NCBI GenBank assembly: GCA_947069175.1
Contig: CAMTDV010000013.1
Location: forward strand, 13,116,001 to 13,180,000
DNA: 64,000 nt
Direction: 5' to 3'
Source of the DNA: Scalesia atractyloides
Taxonomy: Eukaryota > Streptophyta > Magnoliopsida > Asterales > Asteraceae
In this document: positions 32,903 to 44,960 of the stretch, in pieces
Layout of the letters: the number at the start of each line of letters is the position of its first letter
How positions within the stretch are numbered: the first letter of the stretch is position 1
Notes under the pieces: model-generated
The model's input: the letters and a program-made list of their open reading frames with translations, nothing else
Told to the model about the DNA's origin: nothing
The model's database searches: none
Translations under genes and position numbers: made by a program

Positions 32903-33442
32903 ATTTAATTTTTATTTCATTATTTTTAACAATTTTTCAAAAACAAATTATATAATCCAATATAATAATTAATTATGTATCGTTTAAAATTATTTTGAGC
33001 ATTAAATTCGCAATGAAATTTTTAACTGATTGTTCGGTTAATAAACGGAGCGGGTTTGGTAAAATCCGTTTTTTGACGGATGTTACAGTTTTCGGGTACG
33101 TTAACCGGAAACTGCCTCGTTTAACGTGCCACTATTTTTAAAGACTCAAACCTTAGGTTATGGTCTAATTATTATGTCTAAGTAATTATGTACCCTTAGA
33201 ATAGTCTACGTCACTTCCGTTCGTGTTTAAATCGTAATTGTACGGTTTTTCTGCACTATTAAACGGAAAGCTTCCGTTTAACCTTTTTTCAACACCCTGA
33301 GGCTTGAATATCGCACTGTTAGATATTATTGTTCACATGTTACTCTTAACGTACCCTCGGATTCATAATTAGTATCGTTTCTTTACCCGTGTAAGTCATA
33401 CGTATAAATTAGGGTTAACCTGATTTTGTCACGATTGTCACA

Positions 33443-33532
33443 GGTACCCACGTACTGTATCTTACCGAATATTTTCGGCTCCGCTACCCACATCTAGAGA
33501 TTGTCGATACCGGTAACAGCACTAAGCTCATC
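33443..33532. mobile_element. Right part of the MITE interrupted by solo LTR D
   Basis: Starts GGTACCCACG right after LTR D and ends in an inverted match (33503-33532) to 3209-3240. From 33533 to 33703 I see nothing recognisable. Confidence 0.5.
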
Positions 33533-33706
33533 CCAACACTAAACCCAAAGTGGTAAATTTTATGATAAGTTTGCATAGTGACAAAACTCCAGACCCCTAA
33601 ATGAAAATTGTTATCTTAGTCATACAAATTCGGCTTATTAGAATAGTTTTTATAAAAAGATTAGTTTGCACAACTAATAATTGACTTCCAAGTCAGTGCC
33701 ACCTAA

Positions 33707-34003
33707 GACCATTTGGTGTGCAGGGGCATGAAGAAAGGGTGTTAAGTGCCATGTGGCAGTCATATAAGCAAAAGGGCGTAGTAAAAAAAACACTGGGTGG
33801 GGTTGACGTGTGGAAAGGGCCCCACCTAGTGTTTAATAAAATTTAACCAATCACAAACCTCCTACCACAAACCACCAATCAACTCGCCACATCACCAACC
33901 AAATTGCCCCCCACACGGGTGAAGAATCCCCTGCCCCACAAGGGGTGGTTTTGTGGGCGTGGACTGGCCTGCACGCTAGATTCCACACCCACATCATATG
34001 GTC
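33707..34003. mobile_element. Harbinger-like MITE
   Basis: Termini GACCATTTGGTGTG (33707-33720) and, inverted, GACCATATGATGTG (34003-33990) match at 12 of 14 positions. They are flanked by TAA at 33704-33706 and 34004-34006. At 297 bp with no ORF, it is the same superfamily as the MITEs near 1.6-2.1 kb. Confidence 0.75.
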
Positions 34004-34263
34004 TAAGCTGCAAGGACTTTCATTAACTTTTCTTTCAGAAGGTATGTAATTATTTAACTTTCCCACAATTGTTTATTTTGTAACATCCGTCAAAAACGGA
34101 TTTACCAAACCCGCTCCGTTTATCAACCGAACAGTCAGTTAAAATTTTCGTTGCGAATTAAATGCCCAAAATAATTTTAAACGATACATAATCAATTATT
34201 ATACGGGAATATATAATTAGTTTTTGAAAAACTGTTGAAAATCGCAAAATAAAAATAAAATGT

Positions 34264-34352
34264 CCCTGCTGGGTTTCGAACCCGGGTCAGTCGCCGAGTC
34301 AGCTGGTTCAACAACTTAACTCACAACACTTGAACCACTGCGCCACTTGTAT
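34264..34352 (-). other. tRNA-like sequence antisense to LTR F
   Basis: Minus-strand counterpart of the E sequence at 32817-32902: A-box-like GTGGCGCAGTGGTTCAAG and B-box-like GGGTTCGAAACCC, ahead of the TATA box. Its presence in both copies shows it belongs to the LTR family. Confidence 0.75.
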
Positions 34353-34605
34353 TATCTGTTAATTATTAAGATCATTTAATTCATAAAGTGTCCTTCCGAA
34401 TTCAAAACCGGCGCCCAAAAGTTCAGTCGTCGGAAATCCCGGCAATCTCGCGAAACTTAACGTTTCTTTCAGTTATAACGTAAAACATAAACGCTACATC
34501 GGTTATAACCGACGTCTGAGTCCGCGACCAAAGTTATAACCGCCGGAGAAATTCAAACCAACGAATCAAGTCGGAAATCGGACCAAATACATCGATAACT
34601 TGCCC

Positions 34606-34613
34606 TATAAATA
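34606..34613 (+). promoter_or_regulatory. TATA box of solo LTR F
   Basis: TATAAATACCCCC, followed by a leader leading into the tRNA-like array. Confidence 0.65.
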
Positions 34614-35045
34614 CCCCCTCGAACCTCTGCAAACCTTTTCGCTCAAAACCGCACCTTTTCTCGGCGAAAACTCACTCGCCGGAAATACTCTGTTCGTCGC
34701 CAGAAAACCGGATTCTTCATTTCTGAGCCTTACTAAACCCTCTGAACTTATACCGAAGTCACCCACATACTTTGTAAGCTTTCTGGAGACTCGCTGCTGC
34801 AAGACACTCGTCGCCGGAAGGGATTGCTGTCGCCGGAGTTCTGCCGGAAAACAGAGGAAGCTAGTCGGTATACCTCACACCTAATTTCCTTTCTTTTTAC
34901 TTACATCTCATCTGTAGTTAACCTAAAACGCTAAAGAATCCTGATTAAAACTTCAAACCAGATCGTCATTGTTCCTAGTTAAAATCTGACGAAGAAGACG
35001 ATGAACCTGTAACATATAAGTATAATTTAAATCAAGAAATAACTC

Positions 35046-35634
35046 GGGTTAGACACACAGTCCAGCGATGGACTGTGTGCACAATAAACACACAAAGGTC
35101 TCGAGTTCGAATCTTGTTCCACACACGCCGCTTTAATAAAATGCCTTTTTGTTTTGTTAACCGAACCGGAGTCGCCACAGGTATATGTTAAGTATATTAA
35201 TAATCGGAATAATAACCAAGTTAGACACACAGTCCAGCGGTGGACTGTGTGTATGTTTAATTAAAGCACACGAGTTCGAGTCCGGTCTTCTGCATCGACC
35301 CGGACAATTATTTTACCTTTTTAATTAAGTCAGAAATGAAAACAAATAGTTTGTATTTAAGTATAATAAAAATTGGATTATATAACATGTTAAACACACA
35401 GTCCAGCGGTGGACTGTGTGTTACGCAACCCACAGGTCCTGGGTTCGAGACCTGTGGAGCGCACCGGTCCGATTCAATTAAATCGTTTTTAAAATAAAAG
35501 GATTTTCTGTTTAACTTAATTAATATATAAATATAATTAAAAACAGATATATGACGGGTTAGACACGTAGCTCAGTTGGTAGAGCTGCGTGCACGCGTAC
35601 GGGAGGTCTCAGGTTCGAGCCTCACTCAGCGCAC
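35046..35634 (+). repeat. Four tRNA-like modules in solo LTR F
   Basis: Modules at 35046-35120, 35221-35290, 35390-35460 and 35557-35634. The first three carry the stem CACACAGTCCA/TGGACTGTGTG (loop GCGA or GCGG) and GTTCGA words. The last has GTAGCTCAGTTGGTAGAGC and AGGTTCGAGCC. Order and spacing match E. Confidence 0.88.
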
Positions 35635-36717
35635 AATTACACGCATCGAACCGGTCAAAGTCAACGGTCAAAGTCAAAGTCAACTGTAGCAAAAAAAGTC
35701 AAATTTTTTATTATTTTTATTTATTTATTTTAATTAAAAATCAATTAAAAATACTTAAAAATAACATTTTTAAGGTTAGAAAATAGCCTTAAACTCACAA
35801 AAATACACCCAACAATTCTACTAAAATGGATTAATAAAATCCGTTTACTTACCAAACCATAATGCGATTTATCTAGGTTAATCTCACTCGTGGTTAAAAC
35901 CACTTCGCGTGCATTCAACATCATCAACCGAACGCACCCACTGTGAGTGAATCTTACAACTCCCCTTTTTAATTACACGTTTTGGGGTGTGTCATGTGTC
36001 TCAAATAATTAACTCGTTTATTTAAATTTGTGCCATACCATATCGTGACCTAAACTTAGGTTGTTTATATTGTTGTGATTACTTATTTCATTTTATCAAA
36101 TTTTATGAAATTCATACATTAAGCCCATCAGTTCCTCGTGGGAGACGAGTGAGCAACGCGTGCCTCAAAACAAATTCATTATTGTTCATGTGTGTATCAT
36201 TGAGTTTATATTGTTTGTAGTTGTGTCATTCATATTATCATGTTTATGCAATTCATTCATTAGGCCCATCAGTTCCTCGTGAGAGACGAGTAGAGCAACG
36301 CGTGCCTCTAAATGTTCCATTATTGTTCATGTGTGCTTTATTTAATATCTAATGATTGTTGAATAAGTTTACATCTATTTTTACTCATGTTTGGTTGTGC
36401 ACATATTTCATAATCAAATAAATAAACTTGTTCAAATGTTTTCCATAGGATTCACTCGCCAACATTATGTTGATCCAAAAAACCCTTTTACACATGATAC
36501 AGGTGAACAGGTTGAAGCAAGGAAAACATAGGAAATGCCTTAGAAGAGAACAAAGAAGCTTAGATTGATAGTTAGAACATGTTGTAATTTTTATTGTAAA
36601 TTTCCATTAAATTGTATTAAATGAATATGAAACGCATAATAAATGTCATGAGCTTTGATGATAACCCAATCATGCCCCGATCACCTTTTTCGCTGCGGGT
36701 CAGGGTGTGACATATTT

Positions 36718-37296
36718 AATCATCAAACAACATCCGGACACACATACACACACACCTAGGCAATGACTCCATCGGTTCTTCACGTTTGTTAACAAATTAA
36801 CCCCACCCCCCTCTGACGCCCGGGTAACATATATATGACAGGTTCCCATGACATGTACATCGATGAAACTTCTCTTGTAGCATTTCACGATATATCAAAG
36901 ATCAGTGGGAGAATTAAGTGTCTTACTTATAACTTGCAAAAGTTGCGAGAGGTAGGGAGTGAAAACTTCATATTAGTTAAATTTACACCTCTTGTACAAG
37001 ACGCTGCTCATCTCGACACTGTTCATCAAATCTTGTCTCCTTAAATCTAATGCTACTCTTACAACAGTTTCATTATTGCTTAAATGTGGGTACACTTAGA
37101 TCTCTTATCATAACTAAAAATAATCCTCAACAAGAGAACAACGAGTAACATCATTAAGTTGTTTATCTATTAGAATCTTTTGGTCCTAACATGTTGACCC
37201 TGAGCATACTGAGTTTCTAAAGACTTCTGAGGTTAGCAGGAGAAGTAGAAGTCTTTATCATGACTTGCAAGGAATACAAGAGGCGGGGGAAGAGAG
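36718..37296 (+). other. Unassigned coding-like relic with an internal duplication
   Basis: The open stretch 36835-37044 reads ISGRIKCLTYNLQKLREVG then FILVKFTPLVQDAAHLDTVH. A second, more decayed copy (about 37215-37296) reads VSRRSRSLYHDLQGIQEAGEE and resumes after solo LTR H at 40740 with FTQNLTPITPLVHHTA. The shared pattern suggests a tandemly duplicated protein segment. I do not recognise the family. Confidence 0.45.
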
Positions 37297-37397
37297 TGTA
37301 ACACCCTGTAAAAACCGTGTCCAATAATATAGTGACACGTGTCGTACTTTATTTTTAGTCTATTAAAGACTAACAAGGACTAAAAGCGTAAACATGC

Positions 37398-37606
37398 TCA
37401 AACTAAGTCTCTGAGTGTTCTTCTGATGTCAACATGTATAAAACATAGCCTCTGAGTGACCATTAGTGTCAACATGCTTAAAACATAGCCTCTGAGTGAC
37501 CGTTAGTGTCAACATGCTTAAAACTTGGCCTCTGAGTGACTGTTATGTCAACATGCTCAGCCTCTGAGTGACATCGGAGTCAACATGCTTATAACGAGCC
37601 TCTGAG
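37398..37606 (+). repeat. 40-bp tandem repeat in LTR H
   Basis: About five copies of a unit with CCTCTGAGTGACC and GTGTCAACATGCTTAAAAC, period about 40 bp, upstream of the TATA box. Confidence 0.85.
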
Positions 37607-38101
37607 TGATCTTTTACGAAGTCCTAACTCTCATATGTTCCATTTGTTGGACGAGAGGGATTAAATCCGTGATTATATAAAAGTTGGACATTGGAGGGGT
37701 TAAAAGTGTCAACATGTTAATTTATACCTTTGAGTGAACTTTTAACGAACCGAGAGCTCGACAATGTCCGGGCATAATCCTGGGTACGCCAAATATTGGC
37801 TACAGAGGGCTAAATATGCTAAAAAGGTGTTTTAGGGGGTTCTAGGAAGTTTTATAAGTTTAGGGACTAAAGTGTCAAACTTTGAAACTGGCTTAGGGGC
37901 ACGAGAGGTAGGGCCTGTGCCTCTTGCGGCCCGCCAGATGGCTGTATCTGCAGAAAAGTTTCCTTGGCCACCACACAAAGTGCCAAAAACCATTTTCTCG
38001 AAACCATGGCTTCCCAAACAGCCATGCCACGTTTTGGGACACTTGTAAGCTCCCTCTTACACCCCTTAACACCTGACATCACCTCCTTCAAGCTCTCCAA
38101 C

Positions 38102-38109
38102 TATATATA
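38102..38109 (+). promoter_or_regulatory. TATA box of solo LTR H
   Basis: TATATATA about 800 bp inside the LTR, followed by a C/T-rich leader. Confidence 0.55.
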
Positions 38110-40733
38110 GGTGCAAAGATTCAACCTCTGAACTTGCACCTTCCACATTTTTTCAACTCTTCTCCCTCATCTGGAAGTTCCTAACTGAAAGGAGCATCTA
38201 ACTTAGTTCTCTTGCATTCTAGGAACCTCTTGTAAGTGTTCCTTGCTCTTGCATTTTCGTTTATAGGCTTTTATAGCCAAAAAACAAGCGTTTTACGGAA
38301 AACGCCTTGACTTTCGGTTAAGACCATTATAGTCCAGCCATTTTTCATAATGAACATGGCTAAGTGATCGTAATAAAGTAGGAGTTAGTCCCTATAAAGG
38401 GCACCTCCTAAAGATCATGTTTGCTAGACCAATTGACGGGTCAAAGTTATGATATTAAAAAGTCAAACAGGCCATTTTTCAGAAAAATCATGAATTGATC
38501 TTATATATGTTATGAAACCTGTTTTGACACTTAAACAAGTTGGTAATAATTATTAGAACATGTGAGAACATATTCGGCTCGTCAATTTCAGTTCTAGGGT
38601 CGGTTAGCAACCGAAAGTCGCAAAGTTTGACTTCTGCTTTGACTTTCGATTCTGACCCAATTTAGATTAGTTAGCTACTGATCTAAAGTTGCATTATGAT
38701 CGTAATATAATGTAGCATAACCCTCCGAGGTTATATTACATGATCATAATCAGAATCTAAGTTTATGCACAAGTTCCGTAATTATGCCATTTTGACTAAA
38801 ATGCCCTTTTGCATAAAATAAGATTTAAAAGATAATGAACTTGAAAATAAGCTTCCTACTGATGTAATATTATAAGTAGGATTATTTTGGATGTTAAATC
38901 AGATTATTAACCGAGTTTATGAACAAGTTCTTGTAATATGTCGATAAATGACGATAAAGCCCTTATGGCTTATAAAATGGTTTTAATCATATCTTTTCAA
39001 GGTAAATCTTTTACCTATTGATATTTTATATTAAATAACATATCTAAGACATTTTAATCTGACCTTAACATCGGTTTTCGTTAAACACCGTATAAATCGT
39101 CATTTTATGACATAAGTGTCGTTTCGGCGCATAATATGGTTTTAAACCATATTTATCAACTAAGACTTATTACCTACTGATTTTAAAACTTATTTTAAAT
39201 ATTTTTACAGTAGGTGTAAGATATGAACTCAGAAACCCAAATAATTTATAAACTATGTGTAAAATGACCAAAATGCCCATTCGGTGCATAGTTTGGTCAT
39301 AAAAGATAAATTACACATGTAATTGATATCCTACTGATATTATATCATAAATATATTATTTTTCCAGAATACTTATAATTATAACATTTAATTATATTCA
39401 AGTTATGAAATTACCGAAATGCCCTTATGAGGCATAGTTTCATTTTAAAACCTTAACGGGCATATAAGTTGATATCCTACTGATATTACAACTTAATTAA
39501 AGTACAATGGCATATAGAACATGTCCATGACTCATCCGGTTACCCGATATCGCTAATATGCGTACGGTTAAGTATATGTAACTAGTTTATGAAAATTAAC
39601 CAAAACGGTTTAACCTTATCGTTTTATGCTCAAAATCCAGAATGTTTATAGTTTACCCACATTATGCAAGTCAAGGTACTTGTTGGGTTTAAACTACATT
39701 CTATCCAACCATCATTTAATCAAGCGTCATACGTTTTGATCCTGTACACTACTCGGTCTAAGTTTATGACTTAAATAAGACCGTTAGTATTTAATTGGTT
39801 AACTTATGCCATAATCCAGACTAGAGCCTTCCGGTAAATGCTATCTACACTTAGCTCATTTTGAATATGGCTGGGTTATAATCTTGCATTTTAAAAAAAG
39901 GCTAATTCAGGTAAATACTCTTGATTTATTTTCCCTATACGGGCTTGGGATACGGTAAATTATTATCACTTGCTCGGAAATGGGATCAATCGAATGCCGG
40001 ATTATGGCTAGTAAATCCGCATATTCCGTTTTAATCAGTTTTCTTTAATAACTTAAACATCGGGGGTTAAATTACCGTGTCCTAGATATCCTCGGCTCAT
40101 TACATTAGATAATGGCAACGACCTTAGCGCGGGGTGTAGGCATACACCTGACAGACGCTCAAATGCAAATTACCGAAGACGTTGGGGATAACTCCTCTGT
40201 GAGTTCTAAGTGGTGTGTATTAAATCATGTCTCGGTCTCTGTATTGGGCCATGTATGTATGGACAAACATGTGAATCTATTAACAAGGTTACAAAGTAAC
40301 TTTCTTAAGTTATAAAAGATTTGTGTCCTGTGCACTTAAATCTAATTTCTAAAATGTTTTCAAAATGAGTCAGTCGGGTGTATTTCCCAGCGAAAGCTGA
40401 CGTATTTTCAAAAGACTAAGCTTGCAAGTACAACACGAAATAGGTCGGAAGCTGCTCGGTAGTGAAATAAAAGGATCTTGCAAATCCTTAGATCTACCCT
40501 AAAGTCTGTTTTATATTCTTTCTTTGTACATTTTATGATCCGTCTGTTGATCTTCTATTACGAGCCTGTATATTATTTTATATTTTGAAAATTCGGTTTT
40601 GTAATAGTAATTTTACTCCAAGACTTCCGTTGTGTCATGTTTAATTGACAATGATGTTATCATCTGACGTCACGATACTCCCCACCCGGGCCCACCGGTG
40701 TATGCATTTGGATAGGAAATCCGGGGTGTGACA

Positions 40734-41430
40734 GAGAGTCATTAAATTTTACTCAAAATTTAACTCCGATTACACCTCTTGTACACCATACTGCACCAAC
40801 TCTTACACACTTAGAATCCTATTAATGATAACAACCTAACTAGAGCTAATCCATAAAACCGAAATTCCTAATAAACTCAATAATCAACTTAAGAGGTCAT
40901 CTAGGTTTAAAAACATAATAAATTTGATGATTATGTAACCCCCCCTAACTAGTATTGAAATGGATTTTGGAAAGTTTACCGATCCTACATTCTCTCTCAT
41001 TAAACCATTAGCATCAAATTAATCTTCTGAATGGTTTAAAACCATTATTAGCAAAACTGATTCTATGGGTTAGAATAACGTTAGGGATTTGGTTAATCAC
41101 CTAAGGATGTTCGTAACTAAAGTAAATCCTAATACTAACGTTAAGACACTAAGAAGCATGATTGATTGTCAAAGGTTATACTCAAGAGGAGACAAATTAT
41201 CAAAGTATCTTCTTACCTATCTTACAAAAGTATTTAAGAATTATCAATGTTCTAGTAGCTTCTAATAATTGAAAGCTACATTAGATGAACATTAAAAACG
41301 ACTTTCCCTAAAACAGACTTACATATATACACGTTCATAAAACAACCTAAAAGTTCTAACTGAAGGTGAAAGAACATTTTGTCTCGAAGTCAATAAAATC
41401 CATATATGGGTTAATGTAAACATCATAATG
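40734..41430 (+). other. Unassigned decayed coding-like stretch
   Basis: It contains the end of the relic above. Then, near 40965-41270, comes an interrupted frame with FGKFTDPTFSLIKPLAS, EWFKTIISKTDSM and LRMFVTKVNPNTNVKTLRSM. I cannot place it. It may be the 5' part of the copia relic that follows. Confidence 0.35.
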
Positions 41431-42134
41431 TGATGAAATCTTAATGCAATTATTTTCTTCAAGAACTAAGTGGATTTATGTACCAACCTCAAGATGAGTG
41501 GGAGCAACTAAAACAAAATTGTCCTTAAATAGATGACATTCTTTTGAAAAATATATATTACATAAGTCAAAGCATTGTTAACCCATACTTTGATATAATT
41601 GATGTCAAAGATATCTCTTTGACATTTTAATTTAGTTACATAAGTTTTAACTTAAAATGGGTCCTCATATATGTAACAAACTATATTGCTTTCATTTAGA
41701 GGATAACAGGATCAATGAGATTATTTCCTTCTACTTCATTGATTAGAAGCCTTATATAGGTTTAAGTCTATACTTGTTCAGATATTACTGACATTGCAAT
41801 ACATTAGATATGTCTAGATTAGTGTGAAGCGTCTGATAGAGTATTACAATATCTTTAAAGGAACGGAGAGACTGTAATTTAGAAGAAGAAGTGAGAATTC
41901 AAACTGGTTGATTACTCAAACTTTATGATATTTAAAGATAACTAAAAGTCAATTTCATCCTTATGTCAGCAAACAAAACTTATCTCATTGAGGAGTCACA
42001 ATGAACTAATATCAACAACCTAAGTCATAATGACATTAAATGTTATTAATCACAACACAGTTGTCAATAAATGTAGTTGAAAAATTTATCAGAGGACTCA
42101 TAAGTTTATTAACTCCATATAAGTTATATATTGA
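41430..42134 (+). pseudogene. Decayed Ty1/copia RT-RNase H segment, left part
   Basis: Fragments resemble the copia RT end: an 'IG-SLYL' run near 41760, then EASDRVLQYL with KGTERL in a neighbouring frame (about 41828-41870), matching the copia 'HWEAVKRVLRYLKGT' pattern. Many stops and shifts occur. It continues right of solo LTR J. Confidence 0.5.
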
Positions 42135-44394
42135 TGTAATACCCATTTTTATAGAATAAGCAATTCACATAAAATACTACATTTATTTATAGAGAATAAA
42201 ATTTTTGTCATACATTCAAATACCAAATTACTTAAAACTTTAAAATATTCGGAAACAACTTTACATTTTAAACAAAAGATACTAAAATAAAGAAGTCGAT
42301 TAAGCGGAAGCTTGCATAAAAGAGATGTTCGGTTCTTCTTCCTAACTTGAAACTTTCACCCATTAAAGCTTACGATCTTCAAAGTCATCTAAATTTACCA
42401 TTAGTTAGTACATAACCAAATAAATGAAAAACATATTATAATTTATTAAATGAATTATAAAAAAATTAAGTTTTAAATTTTGGAACCGCGTTGGCGACGA
42501 CATAAGGCTGCGTCAGAAAAATGTTCCAGCGTCAGCGACGGCCAGAAGTGACGTCGCCGAGGGTATCTTCTGCAGCACTTCAGTTGCAGCATTTTTATTG
42601 GTTTGTTTGACCCGTTTCATGTTCCGCACTTTGAAACGTGACTCGATACTTGTAGAAAATGTTCGTAATATGGTATTTCACATTTTATTTTCGATAGTAC
42701 CTTTGTTTCACGCATTAATACTAATAAAATTCAAGTTCGTTAATTAAATCATTTGACCCGTTTGTTTATTTTGGCAATTTAACTTATTTAATCATATCCT
42801 TTGTCCGTATAATCATTTCATTGTTATACCTGAGTTCTTCGGAATAACTTTGGAATATTTTACATTTTACCACAACGAAATCCATCGTTTTATCTACCCA
42901 ACCTTTATTCCTTTATTACTTGATCAGTTTGGTCGTCTTAGCGATTTCCATTGCTCTTATTCAACCAAACCATCATTTGCCATGTTATTTGACCCATTTG
43001 ATCATTTTAGCGAAATGCATCGCTTTTATTCAACCAAACCGTCATTAATCATGATGTTTGACCCGTTTAATCGTTATAGCGAAATCCATCGCTTTTAGTA
43101 AATCAAACCATCATTTACCATGATGTTTGACCTGCTTAATCATTATAGCGAAATCTATCGCTTTTATTGAACCAAACCATCATTTACCATGATGTTTAAC
43201 CTGTTTTATTCGTTTTAACCGAATTCCATAGCTTTTATTCGACCAAACCACTATTCATCACATTATTTGACCCGTTAGGTCATTTCAGCGAAATCCATCG
43301 CTTTTATTTTTATTTCAAAACAATTATTCATTCATTAATATACTACAAGCGCAAAGTCACATACCTTAGAGCTTTCCCTTCAATCGTGTATCCGATCCGA
43401 CCTGGTCACTTGGTGTTTCACCCAATTTTCCTATAAAGTTCAATCCGATTTATTGTTTAGACTTCATAATGTTATATATATGACTTGTAAGTTGTAAAAT
43501 TTTCATTTACATAATTCTTTCATGCTCTTCAACCATACATGATCATTTAGGCATTACATCAAGCACCATGTGTGTAAGATTTTTATACTACTCTTATTAA
43601 GATTACAACTTAGCTATCAACCATGTAATAATATATTTTCAAGTTTCTATGTCTAGAATGCGAGATTAACATCTAGAACCCAACATATTAACATCAATTA
43701 CTACAATTCTCACTATCACAATTTATGCGTTAATCATATTCATAAAAACCCATTTAGCATAAACATTGTTAATCATCTAAACACTAGAATCATAGCATTT
43801 GATCACTAATTCTTCATCAAGGGTTTGTTCCTAAAGTCATATATATCACAATTTCTGTCATGGTATTCATGATTATACTCAATACAGAATTTATGATGCT
43901 CACATAGATTCATAACATCACAAATCATCAAAATTTGACATACCTTATGATTTCTTTGTCTAGGTGATTGTTAATTTATGTTCATGCAAGGATTTCAGGC
44001 CCAATTTCTCTTTTGATTTGAGGAGTTGATGAAAACTAGGGTTACTAAGATTTCCCCCTCTGCTTCTTCTTGTCTGGTCGACCTAGTGTGTGTTTTGGGT
44101 TTTAATTTCCTTTTTATATCCACAAGTTTACCAAGTGTTTAATTCGGTCCTCTATATTTTGTTTATTATACAAAGACACTACCCAAATGTTTTATTAAAT
44201 ATCCACAGGTAACTAATTTAATTTCAATTTCACTAAATTAGTCATGTGTGAGCTATTTTACCATAGCACTTAATATTACTAAATCTTTTATATAATTTAG
44301 GGACGTTACAAGTCCATTTCCTTTAAATGGGTTTTTCTATTAACTAGGTTAAATGCCAAATTATTTATATAATTTAATATTTTGGAGTGTTACA
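42135..44394 (-). mobile_element. Solo LTR J (2,260 bp), element B family
   Basis: TGTAATACCC...TTGGAGTGTTACA with an exact ATTGA duplication (42130-42134, 44395-44399). It shares with B the GC-rich hairpin island (42493-42499 pairs with 42552-42558, GGCGACG/CGTCGCC), the ~70-bp repeat and the 3' part. TATA-like sense TATAAAAA is near 44111-44118. Confidence 0.92.
42880..43310. repeat. About 69-bp tandem repeat in LTR J
   Basis: About six diverged copies containing TAGCGAAATCCATCGCTTTT, homologous to the 70-bp repeat of element B. Confidence 0.85.
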
Positions 44395-44960
44395 ATTGAA
44401 GATTTTCTGTGTAAAGTCAGCTACAATGTTTCATTGAACAGTAGCAGTTTGAGAGGTGTTGCATTAAATTTCAATACGAAATTGTTGTTCATTAATGAAC
44501 GAATTAAGGAAACTAAATCTTTGTATCGAATATTTTCGTGATATGCTAACGGATCCAATAACTAAAGGTATATCTCTCATAAGTATTATGTAAGCGCTTA
44601 TATATTGACGGATTTATTAGTGACCATGTACAACTGCACATCGTACTATGAATGATTAACAATTATTTTTCCTCATCAGTTTTGATTTTGTATGTCTTTA
44701 AGATATGTTATGCATGCATAGTGGCATATAGACAATTATTATACAAATCAAATATTTAAAGGATGTTTGTAAATTTTGATCATAACTGCCTAGGTTTAAA
44801 ATTGGGACAGTAGTATGATTAATGGGGGTCCTGAGTTGATTACTGACTCAACGGCTGTATTTTTCTGCTACGGTTTTGGTTTAAAGCTAAAATGAGTATT
44901 AACTTCTGATCAGGCTTATCTAATGCTCATAATAAATTATTACTCGGCCAAATGGGAGAA
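44395..44960 (+). pseudogene. Ty1/copia RNase H end and 3' untranslated region
   Basis: FNTKLLFINERIKETKSLYRIFS (44475-44541), then in the next frame DMLTDPITKGIS, matches the copia RNase H C-terminus ('HIDTRFHFIRE...ADPLTKGL'). The purine-rich CAAATGGGAGAATG at 44949-44962 is a typical copia PPT ahead of the LTR. Confidence 0.65.

Larger units (their letters stand above)
30450..33087 (-). mobile_element. Solo LTR E (2,638 bp)
   Basis: TGTCACACCCCGACCCGCAG...TTGACGGATGTTACA with an exact GTTTT duplication (30445-30449, 33088-33092). No PBS or internal sequence adjoins it. It has four tRNA-like modules, a TATA box and a fifth tRNA-like piece on the opposite strand. It is a close relative of F, which lies inverted 991 bp away. 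Confidence 0.94.
3286..33442 (-). mobile_element. Solo LTR D, interrupted by elements B and E
   Basis: The LTR starts TGTCACACCCTGACCCGC (3286) and ends GATTGTCACA (33442). Read on its sense (minus) strand it runs TGTGACAATC to GGGTGTGACA, with TG...CA ends. Flanks are GGTAT (3281-3285) and GGTAC (33443-33447), a 5-bp duplication with one mismatch. Its parts are 3286-4589, 29035-30449 and 33093-33442, about 3.07 kb without inserts. No PBS, PPT or internal region adjoins it, so it is a solo LTR. The right border is the least certain, but the MITE on both sides supports it. Confidence 0.6.
34079..36712 (+). mobile_element. Solo LTR F (2,634 bp), inverted relative to E
   Basis: TGTAACATCCGTC...GGGTCAGGGTGTGACA in sense on the plus strand, with an exact TATTT duplication (34074-34078, 36713-36717). 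Its sequence parallels E throughout, with substitutions and small indels, so each inserted independently. TATA box TATAAATA is at 34606-34613. Confidence 0.94.
37297..40733 (+). mobile_element. Solo LTR H (3,437 bp)
   Basis: TGTAACACCCTG...CCGGGGTGTGACA with an exact GAGAG duplication (37292-37296, 40734-40738). TATA-like TATATATA is at 38102-38109. No internal region adjoins it. It has the style of a large gypsy LTR, a family distinct from A-F. Confidence 0.92.

Noticed and set aside
40965..41270. Endogenous pararetrovirus remnant
   Set aside because: No caulimovirid motif could be identified; the piece is short and broken and may belong to the adjacent copia relic.
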